The notes beneath the pieces were generated by a model. It was given only the letters and a program-made list of their open reading frames with translations, made no database searches and was not told the origin of the DNA. The position numbers and the translations under genes were made by a program. From Sympetrum striolatum (lineage: Eukaryota > Arthropoda > Insecta > Odonata > Libellulidae), in NCBI GenBank assembly GCA_947579665.1, contig OX388343.1:92174254-92238253 (forward strand): a stretch of 64,000 nucleotides of DNA. Reading direction: 5' to 3'. Positions 1 to 11,700 of this stretch are shown here, in pieces. Position 1 is the stretch's first letter, and every line of letters starts with the position of its first letter.

Positions 1-721
1 CGTTGGTCCATGACTGGTACTGGTAGTGACATCGTCACTACCAGTTCAGGCATTTGAACCAGTATATCGGTTACATCATCTGAGGTCTTATTTAATAAAT
101 TTATCCTTTAAAATTTTCTTCTATCTTCAAATGATTCCCATCCCGCGTCCTGCAACATCTGAGCGAAACTCGCTGTTTTATCGTAGCAATTCTTTACAAA
201 TAGTATCACCTTTCGTTATACTTTTTCTAAATCCCTAATATGACTTCGCTTCAGTCTTCGCCTAACCTTCGTGGTGCAAGGACGTGTTCTTCTAAACAAC
301 ATTAGCGACCCTTGAGTGCCTGACCATCGGTTAACGACCCACCAGTAGCCGACGAATTTCGTCCCACTGCCGCGTAAAGCTGAGCTGTAGATTACTTGTG
401 GAGAAGTGCGGAGTAGAACCAAGGCTTTCTTTATTTTTCTTTTATATTGTTTTTTACTTCCAGTTTTAGCAGTGTTATTTTTTTATCCCTCAGTTTCCGC
501 ATATTCAGGTTTAATTTATTTTTAGGCGTGAATTGCTCTTCTTTCCTTGTGACAGGTTTCTTTTAGCTTTTATCCGTATTTGTGCCAATTTTTTTTCTCC
601 TCATTTCTTGAATTGCCCCTTTAGGAAGTACTCGTTTAGTATTTAAAGTATCTACTCGTATCAGGAGTAGCTTACATTTTTCACTTGATTTAGGAAAGCT
701 ATATTTTCTAATTTCTAAGCT
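1..721. other. Flanking DNA left of the LTR retrotransposon
   Basis: No coding region is supported here; the short open frames show no recognisable domain. The one clear structure is a perfect inverted repeat at 19-45: 12-bp arms (ACTGGTAGTGAC and its complement) around a 3-base spacer. The stretch ends in AGCT (718-721), the left copy of the target-site duplication of the adjacent element. Confidence 0.5.
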
Positions 722-1401
722 TGTTGCAGTATACCCAATAGAAAGGAAGGCGAACCCACCTTGTCCTCCACCGGTACACGGCATTCGATTATTTTCGTGA
801 AATACCTGTTAGAAAGTCAACAGGGCCAGCGACACAAACGACCAAATGCGAAATAATGAGAAACAATCACTCAGAAAGACCTTTATCAAGGATAATACTC
901 TCAAGCACGATACCACAGAACAATAATACTAAGTAAATGTGAACAAGTGAAAAATAACAGATTATTATACACAAATATAATATGGTTCAGTTTGCACAAA
1001 TAATAATGATATGAACTTAGCCTTTAGAGAGTGTCCCACGTAAATTCACAAGGAAAGAAAGAAAGTCTGCCGCCACCGGCGTGGATGGGTAATGTTCAGC
1101 CACGAACGCTCTCGGGCGAAATGCCCTTCTCAGTGGAGGAGTCCGTGTTTGGAGACGAAGAGGGAAAAACAATGAAGCACAGAAATTCGCAACGAAAGGG
1201 GTTCCGCCAATTGGCCAATCACGTTGCTAGAAACTGTCACAGAACTCCGCCGTGTTAATTAGTCCGATCGCCGACAGTATCACTGCACTGGTCAGTATAA
1301 AAGTCGTGTTTTCTAACGGCCCTTCTCCGTTCGGCCCTTCTGCCTGAGGCCTTAAAAATGGGCAACTTACTATGGCCAAATTTCCCTAGAAATTCGTCAC
1401 A
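722..1401 (-). repeat. 3' LTR of the gypsy element
   Basis: 680 bp, TG...CA termini, same sequence as 6795-7474 at an offset of 6073. The 75-codon open frame at 1031-1258 recurs identically in the other LTR and is not a gene. Confidence 0.95.
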
Positions 1402-2632
1402 TCCACCCCCACTTTTAAATTAATCCTCTGGGTTAATTTGAAATGATACTGCATGATTCACAGTTGAGTGTCACACATTGTTTATTGATCAGGTCGACGA
1501 AAATACCAGTTTATAAGACACAGTTCAGTTGCACAATATAGTTTATTGATCATTTCATTCAAATACCAGTTCAGACACTGTCCTTTTCCTACTGATTCAT
1601 CTTTGTTTTTGAATTCAAATAACATAATATACACTTGTGTCTCTTTCACTATAAACCATATTAAATCAATTTAAATACTTCTTTAACAAAGACTGTATGC
1701 CGCTGAACTGCTAAGTCAAGCAATTGGAATTTTGCGGTCTCCTTTATATTTCAATGAAAACAATGCTTAGATAATTACTTTGCACACCATAAAGTAAGTG
1801 AGCATAAAAAAAAACAATCAGAACACCCTATGACAAACTGATAATACGTCAGAAAAATGAAATTACATATTTAAACTAATTTACAGTTATCTGCAGGGGA
1901 TAGCATTAAATAGCTTTACAAAATAGTTCATCCTGCGAGATACAATGTAAACCATTAAACCCAGTCTGGCAAATCATAAGAAAATGCAAATTTCAAACTC
2001 AAAATACGTCTTGGCAGGACAAGAAATTAAATGACACTTCCTGCCGAATAGAGTAAATGAAAAGTTTCACAAAACAAGGCATTTCTTGACATAATTATAA
2101 CAAAATTGTATGATGATAATATTTACACATGAATAATAATAGTAATGGGTACCCAGTCATATTAATAATTACAAAAACACATATATGTATTTATATACAG
2201 CTGGTGGAAAACCAGTATTACGCTGAACGCTGGGGCTACGTTCAGAAAGCGAGTCTCCCACAAACCCTTTACAATATCATCGTCAAGGCAGCGCAATGAC
2301 ATAAAAAAAACGGCAAATGCCAAAAAAAAAAATCACAGAGGTTAGCTAAGAGGATTTGAGAGAGAACTCACATGACCCGGACACCCAATTATTGGCATTA
2401 TTAGGGTGCCGGCAAACTATGCAGAAAACAACATTTCATTTAATTAAGAATTATTTCTAATTTTTATTAAAAAAATTAGATGGAGATTGCGACGGTAGAG
2501 ATACCGCCGGGCGATGAGGTACCAGCACAACGCCAAAGAATAACTTTTACGTAATCAACGTAATTAATAATACAAATGCGAAAGTGTTTTACCATGAAAA
2601 GATCAAAACATTGGTGACGAATAAAGACGGGA
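1402..2632 (-). other. Non-coding 3' region of the gypsy element
   Basis: About 1.2 kb between the pol stop and the 3' LTR, with no env-like frame. It contains a diverged tandem repeat of about 60 bp (roughly 1459-1515 and 1520-1576) sharing the elements CACAGTT, TTTATTGATCA and AAATACCAGTT. The purine tract at 1402-1411 abuts the LTR. The rest is AT-rich with no visible feature. Confidence 0.7.
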
Positions 2633-5600
2633 TTATGGAGAGCGATAATGCTTGAGATGAGACACATGACATATTTTTTCTTGAGACGACCCAGACTTTA
2701 CGGCCACAGTTACAGGAGTTAGCAGTTTGAGTATTTCAAACGGACCAGTCCACAAAGGCTCTAGTTTAGCAGTCCTTTTCTTTAATTTGGAACTAATAGG
2801 GTGATTTTTGCAAAGAACCATCTCGCCAACGTGAAAACTGGGTGTACTGTGTGATTTATTATAAGTATTTGAATATTTTTGATGGGCTCTTTTCAGATTT
2901 TTAACTGCATCCCCCCAATATTCCCACATTCTATCTTCAGAAGTAGTATCGTCACGTAGCGAGAGTGGAATATCCCAAATATTATTCAAAGGATGGGGGA
3001 GATTTCTTCCAAGGAACAATTTACAAGGCGAAAAACCAGTACCCTCATGAACAGCAGTATTAAACGCAAAGGACAAATCACCAAGCATATCATCCCATAC
3101 AACATGGTGTTCGTGGGTAAAGGCAGACAAAGCGAAACGTAAATTTCGATGAACTCTTTCCGCTATATTCGGACAGGGGTAATAGGGGGACGTGAAAATT
3201 TGCTTAATACCATAGCTGAAGCACATGTTCCTAAATACCTCGGACTTAAAAGAACTCGCATTATCCGAAACTAAATACTTTGGATAACCAAACTTGTGAA
3301 ATAAATTATGAAAAAGGACCTTAATTACACTTGCAGAGGAAGCATCCTTGACGGCTTCGAGGAAGGTAAATTTAGAGAAACCATCAACAACGGTGAATAC
3401 ATAACAATTCCCTTTCTTAGACCGTGGCAATGGGCCCACATGGTCGATAAATATTCTCTCCCAGGGTGCAGATTGAGTTTGAGAGGACAAGAGACCCGGA
3501 GGAAGACTGTTTCTGGGCTTCGAAATTTGGCAAATATGACATCGAGTGACCATATCTTTTATTTCCTTCTTGGAATTCAACCACCAGTAATCTTGAGAAA
3601 TCTTATGTGCAGTTTTCATAATTCCCAAATGAGCCCCAGAAGGAATGCAATGAAAGTATTGAAATATCATAGGGCGAAGAGCAGCGGGGACAACGACTTT
3701 GCACTTCTTTGACTTAAGAGGCTTGTAACACAATATATCATTCTTTAATTTATAATTAATACCATCCGAAATTAACTGTCTATCTTTCGACATCGAGATT
3801 TTATGCAACAATAGTCCCAGAACCGGATCCTTTTTCTGGTGTTCACGAATGTCGATAAAAGAGAGAGGAATCTTATGGAGGAAACAGTTAGTTTCCGAAG
3901 AAAGTGGAGGATGAGGAGGAATCACAACTCTTGACAAACAATCGGCTGGTTTATTAACTGTACCCCTGACATGATGTATAGTAAATTTATAAGTGGATAG
4001 CTTTAAAACCATCCTGCCAATTTTGCCAAGCTGCTTGGGATGAGAGAACAACCAAGTCAAAGCCCCATTATCGGTATAGAGGTGAAAATGAGCGAACTGG
4101 AGATAATCTTTGAATTTTTCGACGGCCCATGAGCACGCCATGCACTCTAACTCGTAGGTCGTTAACCTTTGCTCATGAGGCGACAAAGTTTTACTTGCAT
4201 AAGCAACAGGAGAGAATTTATCATTCGTTTTATGATTAAGAACAGCGCCCAAAGCTATCTGACTAGCATCGACGAAAAGATGGAATTCTCGATCAAACGA
4301 TGGCATGGTTAACACCGGAGGATTAGCAAGGGCGGCCTTTAATTTTTGAAAAGAGGAAGAATGCTCCGAGGACCAAATAAAACGAGCACCCTTCTTTTTC
4401 AATTGATTCAACGGATAAGAAATTTCAGCGAACTGAGGAATAAATTTAGCATAAAAACCAGCCATACCGAGAAACCTCACTACTTGTTTAATACTGGTGG
4501 GCACAGGAAAATTGAGAATTGGACGTACCCTTTCCGAGTCGACAAGCAGTGCTCCATCTCGAATGCAGTGTCCAAGGAATGAAATAGAAGTCTGGCATAA
4601 TTTAATCTTATCCTCATGAATCGTAAGACCGGCTCTCCTAAGTTGGTGAAGAACGGCCGTCAGATGTTCCTTATGAGAAGACAAATCTTCAGAAAAAATA
4701 CATAAATCGTCGATATAGGGGTACACACAATTGTATTTCAAATCCCCTAACACAATATCCATCATTCTGGTGAATACTTGGGGTGAATTAACAAAACCAA
4801 ATGGCAAACGTGTGAATTGGTACAAACCAAAAGGCGTAACAAAAGCGGTCAATTTCTTGGAAGATTCACACAAAGGAATTTGGTGAAAAGCAGAGTGCAA
4901 ATCAAGTATGGAAAATACTTTAGCCTTGGATAAATACTGAAAAGCATGTTCAACAGACGGAGTTGGGTACGGGTCGATTTTAACCTTTTTATTCAATTTA
5001 CGATAATCAACCACCAACCGTAATTTATCAGCCTTCTTTGGAATCAAAAAGGCAGGGGAAGCCCATTCCGAGTTGGATGGTTCTATTACTCCTTGCTGAA
5101 TTAAAGAGTCTAAATGTTCCCGCATTAACTTCGCTTTTGGAGGAGGGAGAGTGTAGGGATGAGAACGTATCGGAGAAGTATCATTTAATTCGATTCGATA
5201 TTGCATAATGTTGGTCATGCCCATCTTCGAGGTGACAACATCAGAGAACTGAGAAATTATCTCCCGGAAACCCGAAGGTAGAGTCGAATCAAAAGGAGTT
5301 TCAACAGAATTCGCTGCCATATTACCAGGACCTGCTTCCGGCCAAAAGACCGGACTACCTTCACCCACAGAGGAACTCGAATGAACAATTTGACAAGACT
5401 CTTGTGGACGAGGCAAATTGACGTACGGAAAAGTACACGCGGGCGAAACCGCGAAAGAAAAACAATCGGCTGCAACAATCATTTTGGTCTTTGCAATAAA
5501 GTCCCTTCCCAATAACAGCGGCACCGGTAATGAAGACAGGTAAAATTGATGGTACCAAGATAATGAATGAATTTTCACTTTTAATTTTACATACTCGAAC

Positions 5601-6610
5601 AAATTAAGTTTATGCCCTCCGATAGTTTGCAAGTGGATCGCGGAATTAGAACCAGATTTAATATTAATTTTCAGTTTCTTCCCGAACTGGGGATCTAACA
5701 GTGAGACGGAGGAACCAGTGTCGACAAGAGCAACCGTTTGAATATGTCCGATACTAACCGGAACAAGCGGCAACGAGTTAAGAGAAGAATCTTCGAAATT
5801 TGCCATCGAAATTCGAGGGAGATTTCTGTTGCTCAATCTTCTCCGACGATAACATTCGGTAGACTCATGACCCCTTCGATGACAGAAAGAACACGTAACA
5901 GGAGGAGTCTCGCGACGACTAACATTTGAGAAAGCGCGAGAATAATCGGTAGAATCCGCGAGCTGCTTAGAGGAAAATTTAAGCAACGCGGTCAAACCTT
6001 CGAGAGTCGTCGGGCGAGATTGAAATATAAAAGTACTTCGCGTTAACGGACTCACACCATTCAAAACGAGCGAAACAAACTCCTCTTCAGAATACGATAA
6101 TCCAAGCACCGTGATAGCATTACGTATGTTATGGAGAAAGTGAAGTGGCTTTTCGTTCGGAAATTGAAACCTTTTAACCTTGACCGTTATTAATTTCTCG
6201 TACTCTCGCGAACTAATCTCCTCCTCCCAAAATTGTCGAGTAATTTGAGCCCAAGACAACCGGTTTTTAATTGCCAACAAGAAGAAATTACGTAAAATCG
6301 AGGGTACCTTACAAAGTAACAAAGTTAATAAAGAATTTAAAGGAAACAGCTCCAAATCTATTACTTCCGACACAGAGGAAAAGAATGCAAATAAGTTTTC
6401 GGAAGTCGCATCTGTCAAAGGAGCGATATCGTGAATTAGCTGCTTACCCAAATCAAAATTAACGTCAGGAGTGCGAGACAAAGATACCGGGGTCTCCCCA
6501 CATGCTTCGTCACGTTGACTTGGGCCGGCCGCGGTCTTCGTAGGGACCATTTTCTTAGCGCGATCTTGTGCAGTCGTAATGAATTCCTTTTGATAGGAAT
6601 TTAGAGGCAT
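2633..6610 (-). CDS. Gag-Pol polyprotein of Ty3/gypsy element (1325 aa)
   Basis: One open frame fuses gag and pol. A gag region (about 1-235) is followed by one CCHC zinc knuckle (C240, C243, H248, C253), which binds RNA. An aspartic protease has the active-site triad DTG at 297-299. Reverse transcriptase spans about 480-690 with the catalytic YIDD box at 632-635. RNase H spans about 775-895 with acidic residues D781, E820/822 and D847. The integrase has an HHCC zinc finger (H987, H994, C1024, C1027), a catalytic triad D1056, D1116, E1151, and a C-terminal GPF motif (near WTGPFEIL). Domain order PR-RT-RH-IN defines Ty3/gypsy rather than copia. The start chosen is the first ATG (6610), 184 bp inside the 5' LTR. 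No frameshift separates gag and pol and no env follows. No internal stop is seen, so the protein could be functional. Confidence 0.95.
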   Translation of the reverse strand: MPLNSYQKEFITTAQDRAKKMVPTKTAAGPSQRDEACGETPVSLSRTPDVNFDLGKQLIHDIAPLTDATSENLFAFFSSVSEVIDLELFPLNSLLTLLLCKVPSILRNFFLLAIKNRLSWAQITRQFWEEEISSREYEKLITVKVKRFQFPNEKPLHFLHNIRNAITVLGLSYSEEEFVSLVLNGVSPLTRSTFIFQSRPTTLEGLTALLKFSSKQLADSTDYSRAFSNVSRRETPPVTCSFCHRRGHESTECYRRRRLSNRNLPRISMANFEDSSLNSLPLVPVSIGHIQTVALVDTGSSVSLLDPQFGKKLKINIKSGSNSAIHLQTIGGHKLNLFEYVKLKVKIHSLSWYHQFYLSSLPVPLLLGRDFIAKTKMIVAADCFSFAVSPACTFPYVNLPRPQESCQIVHSSSSVGEGSPVFWPEAGPGNMAANSVETPFDSTLPSGFREIISQFSDVVTSKMGMTNIMQYRIELNDTSPIRSHPYTLPPPKAKLMREHLDSLIQQGVIEPSNSEWASPAFLIPKKADKLRLVVDYRKLNKKVKIDPYPTPSVEHAFQYLSKAKVFSILDLHSAFHQIPLCESSKKLTAFVTPFGLYQFTRLPFGFVNSPQVFTRMMDIVLGDLKYNCVYPYIDDLCIFSEDLSSHKEHLTAVLHQLRRAGLTIHEDKIKLCQTSISFLGHCIRDGALLVDSERVRPILNFPVPTSIKQVVRFLGMAGFYAKFIPQFAEISYPLNQLKKKGARFIWSSEHSSSFQKLKAALANPPVLTMPSFDREFHLFVDASQIALGAVLNHKTNDKFSPVAYASKTLSPHEQRLTTYELECMACSWAVEKFKDYLQFAHFHLYTDNGALTWLFSHPKQLGKIGRMVLKLSTYKFTIHHVRGTVNKPADCLSRVVIPPHPPLSSETNCFLHKIPLSFIDIREHQKKDPVLGLLLHKISMSKDRQLISDGINYKLKNDILCYKPLKSKKCKVVVPAALRPMIFQYFHCIPSGAHLGIMKTAHKISQDYWWLNSKKEIKDMVTRCHICQISKPRNSLPPGLLSSQTQSAPWERIFIDHVGPLPRSKKGNCYVFTVVDGFSKFTFLEAVKDASSASVIKVLFHNLFHKFGYPKYLVSDNASSFKSEVFRNMCFSYGIKQIFTSPYYPCPNIAERVHRNLRFALSAFTHEHHVVWDDMLGDLSFAFNTAVHEGTGFSPCKLFLGRNLPHPLNNIWDIPLSLRDDTTSEDRMWEYWGDAVKNLKRAHQKYSNTYNKSHSTPSFHVGEMVLCKNHPISSKLKKRTAKLEPLWTGPFEILKLLTPVTVAVKSGSSQEKICHVSHLKHYRSP

Positions 6611-6776
6611 TCAAATAACCAATAATTAAACAAGAGATACAAGAAACATCTACAAATTAAGGTGCGACTTAGCAACCACGAGGCAAAAATGAAACATTAG
6701 ACGAAACTACAAAGAATAACGTCGGTGAGCCCGAAAATTCGCACTCTAACAGAATTCAACACGAAAGTGAAACAAC

Positions 6777-6792
6777 CAACGCTCCGCTACCA
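6777..6792 (-). other. Candidate tRNA primer-binding site
   Basis: Directly inside the 5' LTR after two bases, the minus strand reads TGGTAGCGGAGCG. The opening TGG matches the CCA end that every tRNA primer carries, and the position is correct for minus-strand priming. I did not identify the matching tRNA. Confidence 0.6.
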
Positions 6793-6794
6793 AT

Positions 6795-7474
6795 TGTTGC
6801 AGTATACCCAATAGAAAGGAAGGCGAACCCACCTTGTCCTCCACCGGTACACGGCATTCGATTATTTTCGTGAAATACCTGTTAGAAAGTCAACAGGGCC
6901 AGCGACACAAACGACCAAATGCGAAATAATGAGAAACAATCACTCAGAAAGACCTTTATCAAGGATAATACTCTCAAGCACGATACCACAGAACAATAAT
7001 ACTAAGTAAATGTGAACAAGTGAAAAATAACAGATTATTATACACAAATATAATATGGTTCAGTTTGCACAAATAATAATGATATGAACTTAGCCTTTAG
7101 AGAGTGTCCCACGTAAATTCACAAGGAAAGAAAGAAAGTCTGCCGCCACCGGCGTGGATGGGTAATGTTCAGCCACGAACGCTCTCGGGCGAAATGCCCT
7201 TCTCAGTGGAGGAGTCCGTGTTTGGAGACGAAGAGGGAAAAACAATGAAGCACAGAAATTCGCAACGAAAGGGGTTCCGCCAATTGGCCAATCACGTTGC
7301 TAGAAACTGTCACAGAACTCCGCCGTGTTAATTAGTCCGATCGCCGACAGTATCACTGCACTGGTCAGTATAAAAGTCGTGTTTTCTAACGGCCCTTCTC
7401 CGTTCGGCCCTTCTGCCTGAGGCCTTAAAAATGGGCAACTTACTATGGCCAAATTTCCCTAGAAATTCGTCACA
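6795..7474 (-). repeat. 5' LTR of the gypsy element
   Basis: Second LTR, 680 bp, upstream of gag on the minus strand. It is followed on the right by the AGCT target duplication (7475-7478). No difference from 722-1401 was seen by eye. Confidence 0.95.
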
Positions 7475-7689
7475 AGCTTACAGCTTACCTCTCTTTGTTA
7501 GACTTTTTCCCCTTTTGAGTGCATCTGCACTAGGTAAATTTTTGCGACCCAGGTATAAAACAGCGGGTGGTAGTTTGTTTGCGAGTTGAAGTAAAGGTTT
7601 AAAGTCATTAGCAATAGGATGCCTTCCTATAGGTCTGCCTTGGTTGGTTTTGAGAGTGACTCAGAGACTGCCCTTCTGAGGGCACGGAT

Positions 7690-8730
7690 TTTTAGATTTA
7701 GATATATTCCCCGCGAGCCGCCAGAGGCGTATGGCAGGGGGTGTAATACACCACCATTATGCATTCCTACCTATTAGCATCTCTAATAGCTTGGGGAAAA
7801 AACGACCAAACGACCGGTAAAAAGCACATACATGTAGATTGGGTTTATTTGGCTGACTAAGAGTACACCATACGCTCTCGATGCAACTGTTAGGATAAGT
7901 ATGTGAACTACTCCGTAAAGAACTTTTAACCGCTATAAATACTCCTCCATCCACTTTATCCTGACGGTCCTTTCGATAAATCTTAAATTCTTTAGGAAGT
8001 ACTTCGTAGTCATTAATATCGTCTGTTAGCCAGCTTTCGGTGCCTATAATTATGTCGGAGTCGTTACTTCGGATGGGATACTCTAGATCGGCTACTTCGT
8101 TTTTGATGCTTCTACAATTAATAATGGCAATCGATAGCTCATTTACAATGGGAGAAGCCCGAGAAACGCGATGTGGCTCATTTACAACTTGCTCAGTAAT
8201 TTTTAAGGTATTCGATTGTTTGTTAACATTATTTCCTATATCGGAGCTACTTAAATTAGAAGCATTCCCACAAATTCCCTTTAGCCTAAAAAGTACCTAC
8301 AATGCTCGTAAATCCTATGAGCCACCCCGCTCGCTGCTTCAGCAGTATAGTGGACCCCAGAGCCGTTCAAGGCGAGGGGATACGACAAGAGGGTCGGTCG
8401 AGGTCAACTCCCATGCCCCGACAGAACTCCCACAGCCTCGCATTCAGACCATCTATTTTAGTCCGAACGCTTCGGCCGCAGTCGCTCCGCGGGACAATGC
8501 TGCAGATGGACAGCCGCACATCCCGCGACCAAGCGACTCCCGCACGCGCTCTACCTTGGAATTCAGGGCCTCAAAAGAACGCAAAATATCCTCGGGAGCG
8601 CGGTGACAGGCATCGTTGACTCCAACATAGGCCACCACCCGCAGCCGAGAGCAACCCGTGACCTGGCCGCCGCACCTACGGCACCCGTGACTTGGGCCAC
8701 ATGCCCAGAGGGAATACATCTTCTATTTTA
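7690..8730 (-). mobile_element. Decayed CR1/L2-like LINE fragment
   Basis: Read on the minus strand from about 8720, a frame contains an SGNH-hydrolase-like stretch (LRVVAYVGVNDACHRAPEDI, stop near 8453). It continues in another frame with a GVHYTAEAA-like segment (GSGVHY, then HRIYEHCRYFLG near 8290). About 200 bp on (8140-7757) comes an AP-endonuclease-like segment with INCRSIKNEVADLEYPIRS, TESWLTDD and DGGVFIAVKSSL, typical of LINE ORF2 N-termini. The order esterase then endonuclease suggests the CR1/L2 group. Stops and frame changes break both parts and no reverse transcriptase follows. After the endonuclease the minus strand runs into a GC-rich stretch and ATCTAAATCTAAAAATC (7695-7715), resembling a LINE 3' tail. 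That implies an internal deletion or a nested copy. Domain calls are from motif recognition only. Confidence 0.65.
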
Positions 8731-11700
8731 TCAAAATATTGGCAATTTCTGATCTAAATCGATATTCCACGACCAAAATAAGAAACTTTATTCAATTTAC
8801 CTTCTTTTGGTGGTACTTTCGACTCTTTACAACAATTCTTTCTAATTTAATTTTGCAAAATAAATATGCCCTGCAACCGATAAAAGTGATGTTTAAGTAG
8901 ATTCCTTATGGACTCCTGGGTTCAAACCTAAGCCTTCTCAGTTATGTGAATAGTTTTACTAGGGGTTTCTAACTCGTGGAAACACAATGCAGTTTGTTTC
9001 GTATCTCTACGTCAAACCGTTTCTGAAATAAAGGGGGGGAAGGACGGACGAACTCTTCACAAATTATATATAAGGATTTTGCTAATGTTTATTTACTCGG
9101 ATTTTTTTCATAGCACTTCGTAAATTGTCGTTAGATAACGCACTGAAACAAGAGTAACCTGAAAAGAATATTGCTTAACTTTTTCTTTAGGTCTCATATT
9201 CATTCATAACAGTTCATGTTTAGGAAGAATGTAAAGTATCATTTAATTGATATAACAATGGAAACATCTCTCTGAAATCTAAACAATAAAAAGCCTCGAG
9301 GCTCGTTTTCTTTACGATTAGCTAGCAAAAGCTGTGTTAAGGGTTTGAAGTTCATAAGGCATAATAATGAGTTAAATAGTTTTTCTTTGCTTTTTTCACC
9401 TTACAGAAATGTATAAGCAAAATGTGAGAAATTGCAGCACAATGTACACAATAAAGAGATATTATGGGAGGGCTAAAGGAATGCCATTAGATAGCATTAC
9501 TCATATCTTGGTTACATACATATTACCTCATCCATCGGCAATACAGACAGAATTAAATGAGAAAAATGTCCCTCTCTCCTGTATCAAAAAATCAAATGAA
9601 TAGTTTTTCATTGATAAATATATGCTAGAAGAGGGAAGAAAACTTAGTAATATCCGTAGAAGTTTTTATTCAGTATGTCGTTCCACCAAGTCTGGCCAAA
9701 TAGTATAGAATTAAGATATCTAGCTGTATTTTTCACTTATCTGTAGATACATCTGCTGATATATAGTTTCATTTTTCTTCAGACTAGATGGAGATTTGAT
9801 TATATGTTATCGACATTTTGCAATTACTAAACTCTTGAGTTGGGAAAGCAGCTGTCCAAAGAATTTTGAAGACAATTGGGGTAGTCAGCAAAAACTGTAA
9901 TGACAGCTATGTCAGTAATCACCTTAGAAATGGAGGTTAAGATGTGGTGGTTTAAATTAGTAGGAGTGGAAGAATTTACAATGCCTTTTACTGCTCTTAT
10001 TTTGCTACAATAGCGCGCCTCATAGCATTTATGCGATGCAAAATCGTCGTTACACTACATTTTTAGATGTATTACATAGTATTACTTAATTATTTATGGT
10101 TAGATTGAATATCCTCGTAAGAAGATCTACGACGAAATGTAAAGGAAATTTGTTTTATAGTATACTAATAGTAATATTCAGCTGATGAAGTTAAAGTAAA
10201 AAGCTCTATCATAAGATACCTTGAGAAGTAAAAGAGGAAATTAGTCCGAAATTGGCATCCAGTTACGAGTGCAATATTGCGTTTAAATTCCTTTCGAATG
10301 AATCTCGTGCCATGAGGGCAGAGAAAAGAAGGAAATTGTCTCGAATGCTTTAGCTTTTAGTGAAAGCTTTGATTGAAAAAATAGGCTATTTCAGGAATAA
10401 TGATGAAGATTCGTATCTGATAGTATATCATTACAACTCAGAGAAAGTTAACCTATACTTTTACAGACATCCACTTCTTAAATTTAAAATAAATGTTTTT
10501 AGCTTAACCCTCAGATTTGTCGGTGATTCTCCAAATGGCTAAAAACTCTAGCGACCAGTTCTATAAATACATGTACTAGAAAGGTTTTCAAAATTCAGGT
10601 TATTTACTTTCTGCGCATTGGTTTCTCATTTATTCAATTACAAAATAATGTGTTTTGAACATCAATTTTGATCATAGTCCCTTCAGTATTTTTCTGCATA
10701 AAATGTTTGGCCTTTCCGTTGAAAATATTTTTAATTTTTTATTTATTTTTGAGGTTCGCTTATGATCATACTAGAGACTATTTAAGATATTTTAGGTGAC
10801 AAAGAGCGACATTATTTCATGTGCAAAATTTCGACGTATTCTATTAATCCTAAAATGGTTTTCGTTATATTTTACGAAATATTTAAGCTTATATTGTAAT
10901 TCATTGCGATTCATCGCGATAATACTTTTGGCGATTCTTTTTTTACACTTTTATTTATTTTCCATTTATAGCTAAGCGGGTATTTTAATCATAATTATTG
11001 ACACACGAGTTTGCAACAATTTTATCAGAAAAATACTATCCTTCAAAAAGTTAATTCAGAACGTTAATGAATGGATATATTTTAAACTCTTCGAAGATAA
11101 AGTGGATTTTACATCTCAAGGCAATCTCAATTTTCTTTAGACTTTACTGTTAATCAAATACCATATTAGTCTATATCTGGAGAACTTTATTAATGGAGGG
11201 CCGTATACCAAGTATAAATTCTAATGTAAAAATTGTAGGGTCCACATGAGTGGTATGTTATGGGTATCAAAACAATACATAAGAAAATGAATATAATCAT
11301 TGAGTTAGCCGAAGGAATATATTTTGTATTTCATTTTCGCTTTTTATGTTGAACTTAGTTAAGATTCCATTTATTCATATGCATTTTTGGTTCTCTCACA
11401 TTCTGATGCTCTATATGGTGCAAATGTTATATAATATATGGAATTACAGCAATAGATAAAAGAAAGTGTTATCAAAAAAATTTACAGTCTAGTAGGTCTG
11501 AGACATTGAATCCTAGTTTGGAAAGAATGGAATATATACATATTTTCAGTAGTACTAATGAGAATTAGGTTTGAATACCCTCAATCAATTTAAACATCTT
11601 TTCATCAACATAAAATGTGTTACTAATTGATAATTTGCATGCTATAAATAAGGAAGTTCATATTAAACGAGATTGGTGCATTTTAAGAATACTATGCTGA

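Larger units (their letters stand above)
722..7474 (-). mobile_element. Full-length Ty3/gypsy LTR retrotransposon
   Basis: A 6753-bp element read on the minus strand. It is bounded by two 680-bp LTRs (722-1401 and 6795-7474), each beginning TG and ending CA, and flanked by a 4-bp AGCT target duplication (718-721 and 7475-7478). I compared the two LTRs block by block and saw no difference. Inside the 5' LTR (right side), after a 2-base spacer, lies a candidate primer-binding site starting TGGTAGCGGAGCG. Just inside the 3' LTR (1402-1411) is a purine run read TGGGGGTGGA on the minus strand, the likely polypurine tract. One uninterrupted gag-pol frame is present and no env frame. Identical LTRs, clean target duplication and an open frame indicate recent insertion and possible competence. 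The clade within Ty3/gypsy is not resolved. Confidence 0.95.

Noticed and set aside
1031..1258. 75-codon open frame, repeated at 7104-7331
   Set aside because: It lies inside both LTRs and duplicates only because the LTRs do; antisense to the element and without domain features.
5257..5558. Short minus-strand frames of 65-73 codons inside gag-pol
   Set aside because: Out-of-frame shadows of the intact polyprotein.
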